DNA from: Xiphias gladius
Lineage: Eukaryota; Chordata; Actinopteri; Istiophoriformes; Xiphiidae
DNA: 64,000 bases
Assembly (NCBI RefSeq): GCF_016859285.1
Contig: NC_053408.1
Coordinates: 4,781,713-4,845,712, forward strand
Direction: 5' to 3'
Positions 1 to 11,759 of the stretch are shown here, piece after piece. Position 1 is the first letter of the stretch, and each line of letters opens with the position of its first letter. The translations under genes and the position numbers were made by a program. The notes under the pieces are model-generated. The model was not told where the DNA came from. It saw only the letters and a program-made list of their open reading frames with translations, and made no database searches.

Positions 1-1415
1 GCAGCTGGCAGACTAGCAGGCCAGAATAAAAGTAAATGGATTGTTTTGGCTTGTGAGGGGGGAGGGGCATGGGGGAGGGGGGAGCTGCCCCCTTTGACAG
101 CCCCATTTGCTGATTCAGCCATGATCAGGGAAAAGGATCACAACTCAGGACTTCAGAGTTTGGATGGAGGCTATCTTAAAATCCAATAAATGTCTATTTC
201 AGATCGTACAAATATTTAAACGTGCAGTAACAGATCTTTTGGCCATTGGGGGCGCCAGAAGTTTTGAAAACAACACTATTGTGTTTTCTCCTTTTTATTT
301 GGTGAATTTATTGCCGATTTACATACCTTACAAATACTCAGCGACATTGTCATTCTGTAAGTACAACATTCACTCTCTATTAGCTCTGTTTTGGGTCTCT
401 ACCAACTCCTGAAGAAAATATCTGGAACTTTAGCTGCTAAATGCTCCGCTATGTCCATCAGCTCGTCACTAACTTTGTCTTTTACAGAGCAAAATCAACA
501 CTAGAGCTGTGAAACTGAACCAAAACAGTAAAGTCGTGGACCAGAAAACCAAAAACATGAGCTTCATATAATTTGGTTAATAACTATATTTGATCAATTT
601 CTTGGGCCCAGGCCTAAACCATAGGATGTTCATTCACTTAGCTCAATTAACTACAATATAGAAAGATAACAATGGATGTTCTGTACAGTGGTTCGATTTA
701 TTAAGTCTTCAGTGTTACAAAAATGTACAATTTGTATGAACACTATTGTTATAGTAAATGAAACTTAACCTCTGTGGCCACGGAGGGAATGCGCTTAGGA
801 TGTCCGTTCCATGGCAAAGAAATTTAATATCATTTGGTCCTCCATCACCAACGAACTCTGTTTCATTTCACATCATTTGCAAAAGACGTCTGTCAGTATA
901 GCACAAACACAAAAATGTGGAATAAATATTCTGGGAAGCATCCATACATCGTGGAACAAAAACAGCTGTTTAGTGGAGTATAATCTGTGCAAGCTTGTGA
1001 AAGAATATAAAGACATTTTAAATTTTGTTTTAGATTTTTCTTCACCAAGTACCTGCCACATGTATGTTAATGTGTTCGTATATTAGTCCTACACTTAACA
1101 GGCAAATGTCTTACTAGAAATCTTCTTTGAAACAAGTGTAGAAAAGCACTTAGAGAAGACTAACTGCTACCAAGGTTTCCTTTAAATCGTTATCCTAAGT
1201 ATTCAAAGGGGAGCTGCACGACTGCAGAACAAAGAACATGTCAATACTGCTTCAGTTATTATGAGCAAATCCATTTCTCCTGACCCCTAAGGCCGAGTGT
1301 AATTGTTGTTTTGTTGGCACCAATCGCTCTCCCATTAAATGGGACCATTAAGCTTGGAAGTGTCTCAATAGGGGATAAATCTCTTGGGGTAATGTCCACA
1401 GTGTGAACCGAGAGT
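1..1415 (-). other. arl4d 3' untranslated region and left flank
   Basis: No convincing coding region lies here. The part next to position 1415 must hold the arl4d 3' UTR. On the minus strand an AATAAA signal is read from positions 702-697, and further AT-rich candidates lie near 290-310, so the 3' end is probably near 680 but is not fixed. The leftmost 130 bases are G-rich and carry a plus-strand AATAAA near 26-31, which could belong to a gene left of the window. This is inference only. Confidence 0.4.
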
Positions 1416-2021
1416 TCATCTCTTTCTGTTCCTGTTGTGCTTCACCATCTTCTTCCTCTTCAGGATCATCTCGTACAGTTTCTCCAGGCCCGGCTGGAGT
1501 CCCTGACCGTTCACGGCACTGCAGCTCTGCACGTGATGCAGCGTGTACATGCTCAGTTCATGGACAGAAAGCAGCTTCTCCACCTCACTGACAGACAAGG
1601 CTGAGTCCAGGTCCTGTTTGTTGGCCAGGATCAGCACAGGGACCCCTTGGTTCTCTGAGGTGCGGGTGATCTTATGGAGCTCCACTTTGGCCTCCTCCAT
1701 CCGCTCCAGCTCAGTGGAGTCCACCACAAACACCATCCCGTCCGTCCGCCGGGTGTAAGACTTCCAAAGCGGGCGCAGCTTCTCCTGCCCGCCCACATCC
1801 CACACCTGGAAGTTTATGGCCCGAGACGCCCCCACTGCCACCTTGATCTTCTCCGTGTTGAAGCCCTTGGTGGGGATCGTCTTCACAAACTCCTTCAGTT
1901 TGAGCCTGTACAGCAGAGAGGTTTTGCCGGCTGAGTCCAGGCCGATAACCACCACGTGCAGCGACTGGAAGTTTGGCAGGAACGGCGTGTTAGGAGCGAT
2001 ATCGGTCAGCTGGTTCCCCAT
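1416..2021 (-). CDS. arl4d: ADP-ribosylation factor-like GTPase 4D
   Basis: This is a complete 201-residue small GTPase of the ARF/ARL family in a single coding exon, as is usual for ARL4 genes; human ARL4D is also 201 residues. I chose the ATG at 2021 because it gives MGNQ, with a myristoylation-type Gly2 and the family's N-terminus. An upstream in-frame ATG would only add residues from a CA repeat. Visible motifs are the P-loop GLDSAGKT (residues 27-34), switch II DVGGQE (75-80), NKQD for guanine recognition, and a very basic C-terminal tail ([14 protein letters not shown]) acting as a nuclear/nucleolar and membrane-binding signal in ARL4 proteins. The family acts at the plasma membrane, recruiting cytohesin Arf exchange factors and affecting actin. 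The human neighbour TMEM106A also lies beside it here. Confidence 0.95.
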   Translation of the reverse strand: MGNQLTDIAPNTPFLPNFQSLHVVVIGLDSAGKTSLLYRLKLKEFVKTIPTKGFNTEKIKVAVGASRAINFQVWDVGGQEKLRPLWKSYTRRTDGMVFVVDSTELERMEEAKVELHKITRTSENQGVPVLILANKQDLDSALSVSEVEKLLSVHELSMYTLHHVQSCSAVNGQGLQPGLEKLYEMILKRKKMVKHNRNRKR

Positions 2022-2163
2022 GATTCCAGCCAGCGATTCACACCTACTTAAGTGAGGTGACGTGACAGACTCCTGATTTAATCCTTTTTCAGGAGATTGG
2101 CATTTGCCTCCCTGTCCTCGGAGGCAGATGGGATCAGATGGTGTGGAGGCCTTATCAAAAAAC

Positions 2164-2196
2164 ACGCAAACACACACACACGCACGCACACGCACG

Positions 2197-2234
<38 letters not shown>

Positions 2235-2238
2235 CATA
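2164..2238. repeat. CA dinucleotide microsatellite
   Basis: An imperfect CA repeat with CG interruptions lies just upstream of the arl4d coding exon, in its 5' UTR or intron. Reading through it creates a spurious Cys/Val-rich N-terminal extension of the arl4d frame. Confidence 0.95.
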
Positions 2239-2984
2239 TGCACACAGTGAGTTAACAGTCAATGAGAAGACAATGGGTGGTTAAGAAACGTGTGTTTGCG
2301 TTTCACAGTGTCCTACAGAAGAGACACTGACAATAGATAGTGGTAATCATCAGTGGAGACACATTGCAAATTACTTGATGCAATTTCATCCTATCAGCAC
2401 GGCAGCTTCTGTTGTGTCCACAGCTGAGATTTAGTGCCTTACTTGTCCCCCCAAACTTGAGTCCGTTCAAATTCTCTTTTAATGATATAAAACAATAAAT
2501 ATCTGCGGGGGGTTTAGTGCCACATTACAGAGCCGAACAACAGTTAATTGGATGTCTGAGGTTATCTAGTTTCTTATTTGCTAAGGATAATCCTCTTAAG
2601 ACCTCTAAACCTGAACGGCTTTTCTTGCGCGGGGCAGACCGATTTCAATGCAGCGGATGGATAATATGCATTCACTGGTTCACTCTGCCAACTGCCTACG
2701 AGGACTGCTGCAGCAGCACTAATCCGGTTGTTGTTGACATCCCGATACCCATCAAACAGCTGCCTTTGGACAGAGTACAGCCCCTGCATGTTCACAGGAA
2801 GATATTACTAACTTATGATCATCCTGCATCCTGTAAAAGCATCATTCTTCATGGAGGCAGAATGTACTGTCACGCTTCTGAATTGTTGATTTCATTACTT
2901 CACTGTATTTGAAATGATTCTATTGGGAATAAGCCCCCTTAGTTTTCCTCCTCTCCTGCACGAAACCTACCCATCTTAGTTTGG

Positions 2985-3141
2985 GTTGGACGGTTTAAAA
3001 AAATAAAAATAAAAATAAAAAAATGTCATTCATACAATTGAACTAAATAACTTTAAGATATTCTAGAGCCTGCAAGATCAACTTTAAGGGATTAACTATG
3101 AGATAAAATAAACGGTTCTAATAAGATGATTTTTAAAAATG
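2985..3141 (+). repeat. 150-bp repeat, copy 1 of a local pair
   Basis: It begins with GGGTTGGACGGTTTAAAA and ends with GATTTTTAAAAATGC. A second copy in the same orientation lies at 4972-5118. They share the whole interior apart from the poly-A length and a few substitutions and small gaps. No terminal inverted repeats are obvious. The family was not recognised. Confidence 0.85.
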
Positions 3142-3289
3142 CGTGCAGTTCACACAGCCCAGAAGAATTGGAAGCATTAAAAGGAGAAAATGTCCGCCTG
3201 CGTGCACATGGAAAACATTCATACCTTCTAAATGCGCGGTGAAAGCATCATCCACACCAAAATGAACGCAGCCATAGCCAACAGACGAC

Positions 3290-3420
3290 GTCTGTCCCGG
3301 CGGTCACATTCGCTCCCGCTCCCGCTCCCGCTCCAGCAGCACTGAGGAGATCCGGAGGGACCCGAGTGCACGGTACCTAAAAGGTCTGGTTGACGTCACG
3401 GCCACCTGGACGGCTAAACC
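3290..3420 (-). promoter_or_regulatory. probable arl4d promoter with CRE and tandem GC boxes
   Basis: A GC-rich stretch lies about 1.3 kb upstream of the arl4d ATG. It holds four tandem CGCTCC units (3310-3333) and a perfect palindromic cAMP response element, TGACGTCA, at 3391-3398. The transcription start and any 5' UTR intron are not fixed. Assignment to arl4d rests on position and orientation only. Confidence 0.5.
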
Positions 3421-4165
3421 ACGCCCCCTGCCGGTCGTCGGCTGCACACGCACCCCCCTCTACACCTGAGCGAGGACGAGCAAGGGCCGCGGCGTCTCAC
3501 CGAGCTACCGCTGCTCCTGCAGGTCGACTGGCTTCATTAAAGCCTGGTGTTTGGACAAAACTGTCTCAGATATAAAGTCCTCAGTGGACACGAATGAATG
3601 CAAGAGCAGGAAGCTTCAGCTTGTGCTTCTTGAAGTGGCTCGTGGTGGATCCTGAGCCCCCCTTTCGCGCTTTCAATTCGCATCCGGAATTTGCCGATAT
3701 TCGGTGGGGTCCATTCTCCCCTCCTGTGCCGCTGGCGGCCACGCAGTCTCAAAGCAGACCGTTTCCATCCCAACGCTTAACAGTTGGTGGGGGGGTTTAC
3801 TAAGTACTGTCTACATTGTCTTCTAACAAAACCCTGTGTCTCTACCCTGTGTCCACCATCAAGAACTCGAAGAACGGGAGCAAAATATGGGCCTTGTAGA
3901 GCCTTCTGTAGATTTTATTTGTTTTTCTACACATTATATTGAGAAAACGTTGGTTGAAGACAAAAAAAAACCCATTTACATCTGTACTGATACTAATAAT
4001 AATAATTATAAGGTCATTTTGAGCGTCTGCAACTCCAGGAATCTAAAGTTTCTCAGAATAAGATGTTTTTTGTTGTTTGTTTTTTTTATCAGAGTTGCAA
4101 ACATGCAGTCTACCCACACAACAAAACTCTTTGATTGGATATCAGTCGTGAATCTGCACATGTCA
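3421..4165. other. intergenic, no gene seen
   Basis: This stretch is moderately GC-rich at the left, then AT-rich. Short open frames show no recognisable protein features. Nothing else was supported. Confidence 0.5.
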
Positions 4166-4169
4166 TACT

Positions 4170-5404
4170 TCCACTTTGCGGAAGAAGTACTCTCATCCTT
4201 TACTTAAGTAAAATACCACAATGTAGAAATACTCAATTGAAAGTAAAAGTCCTGCATTAAAAATGTTTTGTTAAGTACACACGTATCTGCCAAATTAAGG
4301 TATAAAAAGTAAAAGTGCTGCAGAATCACCCATTAATGTGATTATTATTAGTTTTCTTATAATATTGGATTATTATTTCTGATGCATAAACATTTGAGCA
4401 GTATTTTAGTGCTGTAGATTGGACCTTGTATTTGTTGCATAATATCATATTTGCATGGCAACTTAAAGAGATTTGTAGAAAAGCAAGAGGATTAACACCA
4501 TTTACGGACGACAGTTACAGAATTGCCCTGCATAGCTCTAACAGTTTCCTTCCGGTCATGAAATGTTTCAGCAATACTGATAACATGTAACGTGACGCGT
4601 CAGAAATCTGGCGTTCTCTTAACCTTCAAGGAATTTGAATGCAAAAACAAACATGGGGATGTGTTTGTGATGGAATATTCTCAATATACATCATCCTGAA
4701 ATGAAATAAAAGATTATGAAAAATCAACGGTCTCCCCTCTCATATATTCTCTTCTCCTGGATGAAAAGTGTGAAAATGTATTTGGCATCCAACACTGCAG
4801 ACGGCAGGAGACCGGGAGGTCATGTTGTGTTTGCTTGCACTTAAATCGCCAGGCATCCTTTACTGTTATTCTAGCTGCATATATACATGCGGTGACATTA
4901 TTTCTTTGAAAATCTGCAACTTCGGAACACTTCCTTGATCAAAGTGGTGTCACAAAACACATACGTGGGTTGGACGGTTTAAAAAAAAAAAAAAAAATGT
5001 CATTCATACAATTGAACTAAATAACTAAGATATTCCAGAGCCTGCAAAATCAACTTTAAAGGATTAACTATGACAAGATAAAATAAACGGTTCTAATTAA
5101 ATGATTTTTAAAAATGCACTTGGTCGCCAGCAGGCCATTGTAACGACTTTCTAGTTTAACCTATTGCAATGGATCATATCAAATAAACTTATCACACATT
5201 TTATGTGACGATTTTATTCTCAGTCTGCTAAGAAGCAAATAACCACAGCTACAACATGAATGTTGTGGAGTAAAAAGTACAGTATTTCCCTCCGAAATGT
5301 AGCGGACTAGAAGTATGAGGTAGCATAAGATGGAAAGTACAAGTACGTCATAATTATGCTGAAGAGTACCTGAGTAAATGTACTTTGTTACTTTCCGCCA
5401 CTGC
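4170..5404 (+). mobile_element. AGTACTTAAGTA-type MITE-like element, interrupted
   Basis: The left end reads GGAAGAAGTACTC with CTTTACTTAAGTAAA after it. The right end reads CTGAGTAAATGTAC and then TTTCCGCCACTGC. These are the ends of an AT-rich, partly palindromic repeat common in teleosts, copies of which recur through this window (family P in these notes). The middle (about 4440-5200) is foreign and contains copy 2 of the 150-bp repeat, so other DNA has entered this copy. No protein is encoded. Confidence 0.7.
4972..5118 (+). repeat. 150-bp repeat, copy 2 of a local pair
   Basis: Same sequence and orientation as 2985-3141, with a longer poly-A run after GGACGGTTT. It lies inside the interruption of the MITE-like element 4170-5404. 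Confidence 0.85.
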
Positions 5405-6478
5405 TTAGCTGCATAGGCTAGAAAAAGCACTTGCTTTAATTGTTTGTGTGTGAAAGTGTGCAGCAGTATTGCAGCAGCAATAACAGTTTAAAGGGCCTCC
5501 ACTTACCTTGGTATCCAGCTATTGAGAAACTGTTTGAGTCATTTAAAAAAAAAAAAAAAACCTTCCCCAAACACATCGTCGACAATTTTTATAGGGTCCA
5601 GTAGTGCAACAGGAAGTAGCTCTGGTCAGAGTGAGGTCTGAACACACAAAACCAAAATGATACGCATGGCCAGAAACCACCAGGGGTAAGTGAGAAGGTG
5701 CAGAATGTGAAGAAACTGCGAAATATGCTTGATGGTAGTGACTCTCGTGAGGTTATCGTGGATTAGGGTATATACCGGGAGGTGCATTGAGTGCGTGCAC
5801 GCTGTTTTGACTGACCCTCCATCTGGCGGGGAAAGGCTCCTCTGGCACTGAATCCTCGTTGGGAACTAATTCAGTACCACCCAAACTCAATGGGGACCAA
5901 ATCTATCATGCAGGGTCTAAGAAAGCACCAGCGAACAAAATGAAAAAAAGAAAAAGTCTAACATACGGAACTTTAAATGCCACTGTTTAATAAAGTGCAA
6001 ACGACGACAGACAAGATCATCGGAGATCAACATCCTCTTTACACAATGTGTGGAATCCTGCCAAACAATTTAACTGTTTCCAAAAATGCTGTGAAATCTG
6101 CTAAAATTTGAACAAAATGACTTAAAATGAAAATACACAACTTTCACAGCTTGCATTTCAGAATTGTGCTTGTTTCACACAATTTTATGAGACAGCTTTG
6201 CCCATAATATAGATTTACAAGCAGCTCTCAAACGAACTGGAGCTAAAAAAAACAAAAAAACAAAACAACATTCATTCTAATTCATAAGAAGCATCTACAG
6301 TTTTAATTTACGACTTTGTAGTGATTGATTAAAGTCTTAAGGTATGCTAAAACAACATACAGAATAAGATAAGATATCATTCACACATTCACATCCCAAA
6401 CAAAGGAGATAACGGTACGATTGCAGGGAGAATATTCACCATTTCACACCCGACACTTTGGTGTTTTTCATTCTGACG
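5405..6478. other. intergenic and tmem106a 3' UTR
   Basis: The last part is the 3' UTR of tmem106a. On the minus strand an AATAAA can be read near 5985-5990 (plus-strand TTTAATAAAG context), and others are possible. The rest is AT-rich with no gene seen. Confidence 0.4.
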
Positions 6479-8374
6479 TCATCCGCTCACAGGATGTGGG
6501 ATCGTTGAGTTGGTGCCACAGTCGATGTACTCAAAGCTGTTCAGAGACAGCTGCTCCGTGTGGGAGAGGTAGGAAATATTCATTGTCATTCTGGGGGAAA
6601 AAAGAATTTAAAAAAAACAGCGTGAGAGGCAGTTGGAGCCAGGGTCTTATCTGTCGGCTGCACTGATCAATAACTTTTTTTTGATATTAACGATGGATCA
6701 AATCACTGCGTGACACGTGAGAGGGGCGGCTCGTAGTGACGAACCCAAACGGCCTCTGCCGTTCCCCTGGACTCTATAGAGCGCTTCAGCATCTTTTAGC
6801 TCACTGTTCTTTGGATTGCGGGCCCGCAAACTCCACTCTCATTAAAACTGGTTTCCAGCCACTGCAAGCAGCTGTTTACATGGAAAAAAAAAAAAAAAGC
6901 TCTGCTAAACCCGCTGTACGCAACCCGCCCGGCACCAAACGTTGGCATTAAGCCGCTACAGAAGCCGATCTTTCCCTCAGGAGCCGGTGGAGACCAAAAC
7001 CGAGCGGGAAAAGAGAGTGTGAATATGGGTTTTGCATTCACCGGGCGGACGCAAAAACAACTCCACATGAAGGCTCACGTGTCTGCTGGTGTGTTAATAA
7101 CTGTCTGCTAACACGTTCACCACAACAACTTTATGAATTGATAATGCGTCAACATTTTTGTTTTCGGCTCGTTCTGCCGCCCGACAAGATGAATGCAGCT
7201 TTGAGTTTTATCTCAACAACACGGCTTAACTGTTCTTTTATCCCTGTTAACAAGAAATACAATGTTGTCCCAGGTGGCACGGCATATAAATAAATTAGAC
7301 CGTGCAACTAAAAAAGAGGAAATGTCATATTGTGGCCAGTTTGTATGGTCACGTGCGTCGGAAATGACTAATATCTTGTTTTTCTGAGGCTTAACTTCCG
7401 TCGTGGCCTCTGGTGGGTTATGTACCGCCAGTTGGAGCTGAACAGAGGAAACCTCTGCAAATACTGGCAGTTTCGGATGCTATCACCAGTACTTATCACA
7501 AGTGGCTTTGCACAAAGGCCAGATTATTTCATGTACACGTAAATACTATGTCAGCCTCAGGAAAGGTTTGCTGCCATTTCTTTTGCATTTACCTGCATCT
7601 GGAGTTCACATGGGACCCATTCAGATCCTTGTAGGACACCCTTGACCACATTTTTTGGTTTCAGGTCTCCGCCGAAAAAGCGAAATTTTTCGTGTCTCTG
7701 TCATCTTGGCCTTTGTGTTATCTCAAGGGAACGTTTTAGAGTTGAATGATTTGACTTGGAGGGATAAGACCACTTTTTGAAACTATTTTGGGGTTGCGGT
7801 TTATGACCCGGCACTGCACAAAGCGGTGCCTTGAGACATGCTAGAGAGCCAGCCTCTTCCCCCAAGTCTCAGATGGAGATTGACACTTACTGCAACTCCA
7901 GAAATAACGTGTGAATCTTGATCGTGCTGGACTTGCAGTAACTGCTGAAAGAGACAAAACAGCTGATTTGTGGACGTGTGTTGAATTCCTATAAGCAAAC
8001 AACAATGGTGGACGTAGTATTATATCATTCTCATAGAATTTTGTGTCAGAAACTTTTTTATGCGCTGTGGTTTATTTCAAACTTACTTTAAGCCTTTATC
8101 CACAATAGGCAGGTTAACTTGAATGGTGTACTGCAAAAGTTAAAGACGGCGATTTAAGAATGTTTCTGCATGACAAAATATATAAGCGTCATATTCTGAT
8201 GCGAATCCTCCTGAAAAACTCACCGACTGCTGCGATCGGGACTGGATGGCGGTCAGATTGGATATCTTGGTATTACCCACAACTATGTTGGTGACCAGAC
8301 TCTGCACGTTAAAGTCGACGATCTGAACGGGGACAAAGTTCTCGTTGGTGATGTTGATGAGATTCTGGAGGGGA

Positions 8375-8425
<51 letters not shown>

Positions 8426-9874
8426 CTGGTCAGGTGCACTCACCACACCTTCCCATCATTAAAAAGTCTCAGGGAACTTTGCCCGTCACATAACCGCCCC
8501 CGCTATCTGCGGTCTGTCATATGTGATTCAGGCGCCACCCCCCCCGTGGACGGTGTTTCGACACGTACGATAAAAAGACAGCGTAGGTTCAGGTACAGCG
8601 GTAGAAAGCACACAGTGTATCACGCTGTATTCATCTTACCTGTGTGGAATGATATACCCCGTCTGTCCCGTGTTGTACACATACACACTTAAATCTTTAC
8701 ACCGGGTTAGTTATAGAAAAGATTTTAAATTTCTGCTGCAAGTTTATAAACCACCTAAAAGCCTCAGTATGCTCGAAGAATATAAAAAAGGCCAGGGTAA
8801 CTTATTACTCAACTACAACTGCATTGAAACTGTATTTCTTGTGTATTATTTTCTGTCATTCAAGTTCAAGTTCATTTTATTCTATCTCTGTGTGTATTCT
8901 ATTTCGGTATCTATTTCCCTTAAAGCAACAGTCGCACATTTCGGAAAAACAAAATGCTTATTTCGCTTTCTCGCCGAGGATCTAGACGAGACGACCGATG
9001 CCACCCTCCAGTCTGCACGCTAAATGTGAAGGTCAGCCGGGAGCAGGTCAGCTTAGCTCAGCACAAATATTGGAAGCAGGGGGCAAACTAGGAGGCGGCA
9101 CAGGTTTATGTGACACTGGCTGCACTCTCGAGGGGGACCCGTCACTCACCGAGACCTGCATGTCCACCGCATCTGGGCTGAAGTAGACCGTGACTGACAG
9201 CACGGACACCGGCGTCAGCGTGACGCTCCGGGGGAAGAGGAAGAAGAGGATCAGGCAGCAGAGGAGGAGACACACGGCCATGGAGACGAACACGTACATC
9301 TTCCTGAAATGCGATACGGACATGCAAAATTGTTGTAACACGGTGCCACATGTCTGTGTCGCGCGTGCGGGACAAAAACACACTCAGACTAATTCCGTTT
9401 TCAGGTACTTGCAGGGGGGCGAAAAATATATTCGGCTATATTTACACCTATTGCTCACTCACATGTTCGGGACTATAAAAGGCGCACACACACACACAGT
9501 GGTGAAGGGAGCATCCACCATCCTTTACTTAAGCAAAAGTAGCAAAACTGCAATATAAAAATACTCCATTAGAAGTAAATAGCCTGCATTGAATGTTAAT
9601 ACATATATATATATAAATGTCACTATTATTTGTTATATTATTATTATTATTATTAGCTATTTTCTATACAGTTAGGTAGTTTAATCTGTAGCGCTGTATT
9701 AGATCTTATTAAGAAGTCGTAATTTGTAAAGTAACCAGTAACTGAATCCATGTAGTGGAGCAGAAAAGAACAATATTTCCACCTGAAGTGTGGCGGAGTA
9801 GAAGCATAAAGCAGCATGAGATGGAAGTACTCAAGTGAAGTACAAGTACCTCGGATTTGTGCTTGAGCACAGCC

Positions 9875-9934
<60 letters not shown>

Positions 9935-10391
9935 GTTCCTTACGTGCGTCGGGGTTTCAGCCTAACATCGTTGCATGGTATTACAGCCACCAGCTGGTCT
10001 TCCTGGCCTGCCAACGCCGTGAGACAGTAGAAAAGACAGTCAGAAAAACGATGTGAAAGTGGACACGCAAGAGTCAGATGCACACACACACAGGCGAGTC
10101 TTTCAGTTGCGCTCGCTTCCCCTTTGCTGCCTGATGGGAAACGGAATAGCTGTATGAAAATGAGGAGTCAAAATAGCGGAAAAAAAATTTAAAAAATCGA
10201 TCGTCCAGTCATTTTGTCACGGCAGAAAACCAACCTCTGGGAATTCGCCCGGTCCCACGACATGTGGGGCAGGTGTCGCCCGTCGAGTTTCCATTCATGG
10301 AGCCATAGGGAGGAAACTGCTTCAGCGTCTTCGCCTTCTCCGTCTCCTTTGGCAGCTCGGGACTCTCTTTGGCTCTGCTGGCAAGTCCCAT
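6479..10391 (-). CDS. tmem106a: transmembrane protein 106A
   Basis: TMEM106 proteins are type II membrane proteins of late endosomes, lysosomes and the cell surface; TMEM106A is linked to macrophage signalling. I assembled seven coding exons that join in frame: 10391-10235, 10007-9944, 9303-9150, 8364-8224, 8130-8087, 7944-7891 and 6590-6479, giving 241 aa. Visible features are a CPTC zinc-type motif at residues 41-44, followed by GTGRIPRG; a basic stop KPRRTK; one membrane span at about residues 77-98 (MAVCLLLCCLILFFLF); and a luminal domain with NIT, NLT and NIS glycosylation sequons ending with the conserved Cys pair (SYCKSS.., YIDCG). The letter A rests on synteny with ARL4D and NBR1. A non-coding first exon probably ends at 10597 (AAAG|GTGAGC). 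CA/GT repeats sit beside the exon 2 donor and the exon 4 acceptor. Confidence 0.9.
8379..8424. repeat. CA/TG microsatellite in tmem106a intron 3
   Basis: Read on the gene strand it is a TG run ending about 14 bases before the exon 4 acceptor at 8365/8364. It therefore takes up the branch-point and pyrimidine-tract zone. Confidence 0.95.
8925..9095 (+). repeat. family J dispersed repeat copy
   Basis: AAAGCAACAGTCGCACATTT, then a GCTTATTTCGC..TCTCGCCGAG core and a GCTTAGCTCAGCA tail. It matches copies at 35165-35470, 52138-52225 and 56440-56530 (same orientation), with reversed copies at 52735-52860 and 57150-57420. It is an old teleost interspersed repeat of class unknown to me, lying in tmem106a intron 3. 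Confidence 0.65.
9497..9878 (+). mobile_element. family P MITE-like element in tmem106a intron 2
   Basis: It runs from CAGTGGTGAAG, through CTTTACTTAAGCAAA and GTAACCAGTAACTG, to AGCCACTG. It is shorter than the full element, with a TA-rich middle near 9600-9655. Its right end passes directly into a CA repeat. Confidence 0.75.
9879..9932. repeat. CA/TG microsatellite at tmem106a exon 2 donor
   Basis: A pure CA run of about 54 bases. On the gene strand it begins 11 bases inside intron 2, after the donor at 9944/9943, and abuts the end of the MITE-like element. Confidence 0.95.
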
Positions 10392-10900
10392 GACACTCTG
10401 TCGAAATCAAAAGTCCCGTCAAATAAAAATAAATAAAGACAGAGAAGAGAGATCACATTGGCTGGAAACAAAAGCACCTAAAAGTCACGAAGCTTTACAG
10501 CGTGTAAACTCCGGTTTCCCACAGAAGCTCTTCCCCTCTCATCCCCTTTTTGCCCCCCCCGGCGGTCACCTTTGACACCGGCCCGCTCTCGCTCACCTTT
10601 AAAATGACCAATAAAAGCTCCATTCGTGCGCGGCACGTCGGGACGCCAGCAGGTGTGAGCAGGTGGTGCGGCGGCGGGAGAAAACAACGCTGCCCGGTCG
10701 CCCTCATCGGTGTCGGGCGTGTTTGCGCGCGGACGGCCTGGGTTTCCACAGAGGAAGAAGAGCAACGCTTGGTGTGGACTTTTCCCCACGTGATCAACAG
10801 ATGTTGAGCCAGAGTTTCCGGCTTTCGGCTCTCAAGGCAAAGGAGAGCTCGACATCAGCTGTTCCCCGTCACCCATCTTGTCCGGTTGCCCGTTGGATAA
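10392..10900 (-). promoter_or_regulatory. tmem106a 5' region with GC-rich promoter
   Basis: A strong minus-strand donor (AAAG|GTGAGCGAG, 10597/10596) and an acceptor-like CGACAG just before the ATG suggest a non-coding first exon in the GC-rich stretch 10600-10800. The start site itself cannot be read from the sequence. Confidence 0.5.
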
Positions 10901-11534
10901 CACACATATATACACAGGCCTTCCACCAGCCTCTTCCTTGTAACGATGCCATTATTAGAACTGAGTGTGTAACGTGGTTATTTATCGGTTCTTCGGTCGA
11001 CTGCTCCGAACAGTCGCATAAAAACTAAGAAATGTGTGTTTTCTGTTCTTTATCTTCTTTGAAAAACTACTCTTGCACGTAAAAGGTGCGATTTCCAAAG
11101 AAATAGCCTAACGATGAAATGTGCACACTAACGATGAATTTGCACTCCTTCCCTCTTCTCTATGAGGAAGCTACACCGCCGTGTTTTCTTTGTCGCCTGC
11201 ACAAACACACAGACGTGCAAGGCTCCTGGAGAGCTCCACTTCATCCCGGCGCGGAGTGTTTGATCGTTGGAACGCGACTTGATCCCAATTCAGAGTTTTG
11301 TTTTTTCGGCCTGTCTGCAGTTCAACTTCCCCTGATGTCGGGAGGCAGGTGGGTTGTTGTAAAACTTAAAAAAATAAAAATAAAGATAAAACACAGACTG
11401 GAGTTTGGTGCCCAGGCCCGATCAGCGGCACCGTACGAACCCTCAGGTACATTCAGCCACCTGATAGAAAAATCTGGAAGTCGACTGGGTTCACACTTCA
11501 CACACCGGAACCCCGAGTTGGACCCTTGTTATAA

Positions 11535-11690
11535 CTAAGTACGTTTACTCCACCGCTGTGTTTTAGGCCACTTCTACTCCACTGCGACTCGGGGGGGCTA
11601 CAGTACTTTTTCTCATTACATTTATTCTACAGCTTTATTTACTGGATATTCTGCAGATTAAGGTGTAACATACAAAAGACATCACGATTC
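11535..11690 (-). mobile_element. family P fragment, reversed
   Basis: AACTAAGTACGTTTACTCCA, then CACTTCTACTCCACTG, TTACATTTATTCTACAGC and CTGCAGATTAAGG. This is the P element read from its right end, with an internal deletion. Confidence 0.6.
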
Positions 11691-11759
11691 TCTGACGTCT
11701 ATGGATTAAACTAGTGAACAGTGTATACAAACTTTCCAATTAGCTCCACGTAGCTTGTG

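Noticed and set aside
1416-2243. N-terminally extended 275-residue arl4d
   Set aside because: The extension is CA-repeat translation; the internal ATG at 2021 gives the exact family length and a myristoylation start.
6474-6481. Perfect CRE palindrome TGACGTCA overlapping the tmem106a stop codon; another at 55208-55215
   Set aside because: Neither is near a promoter. Eight-base palindromes are expected by chance at this scale.
9709-9933. Cys/Val-repeat open frames over CA runs (also at 8140-8439, 13232-13504, 21013-21222, 60271-60699)
   Set aside because: They are translations of microsatellites. Only the tmem106a exon part of 8140-8439 is real.
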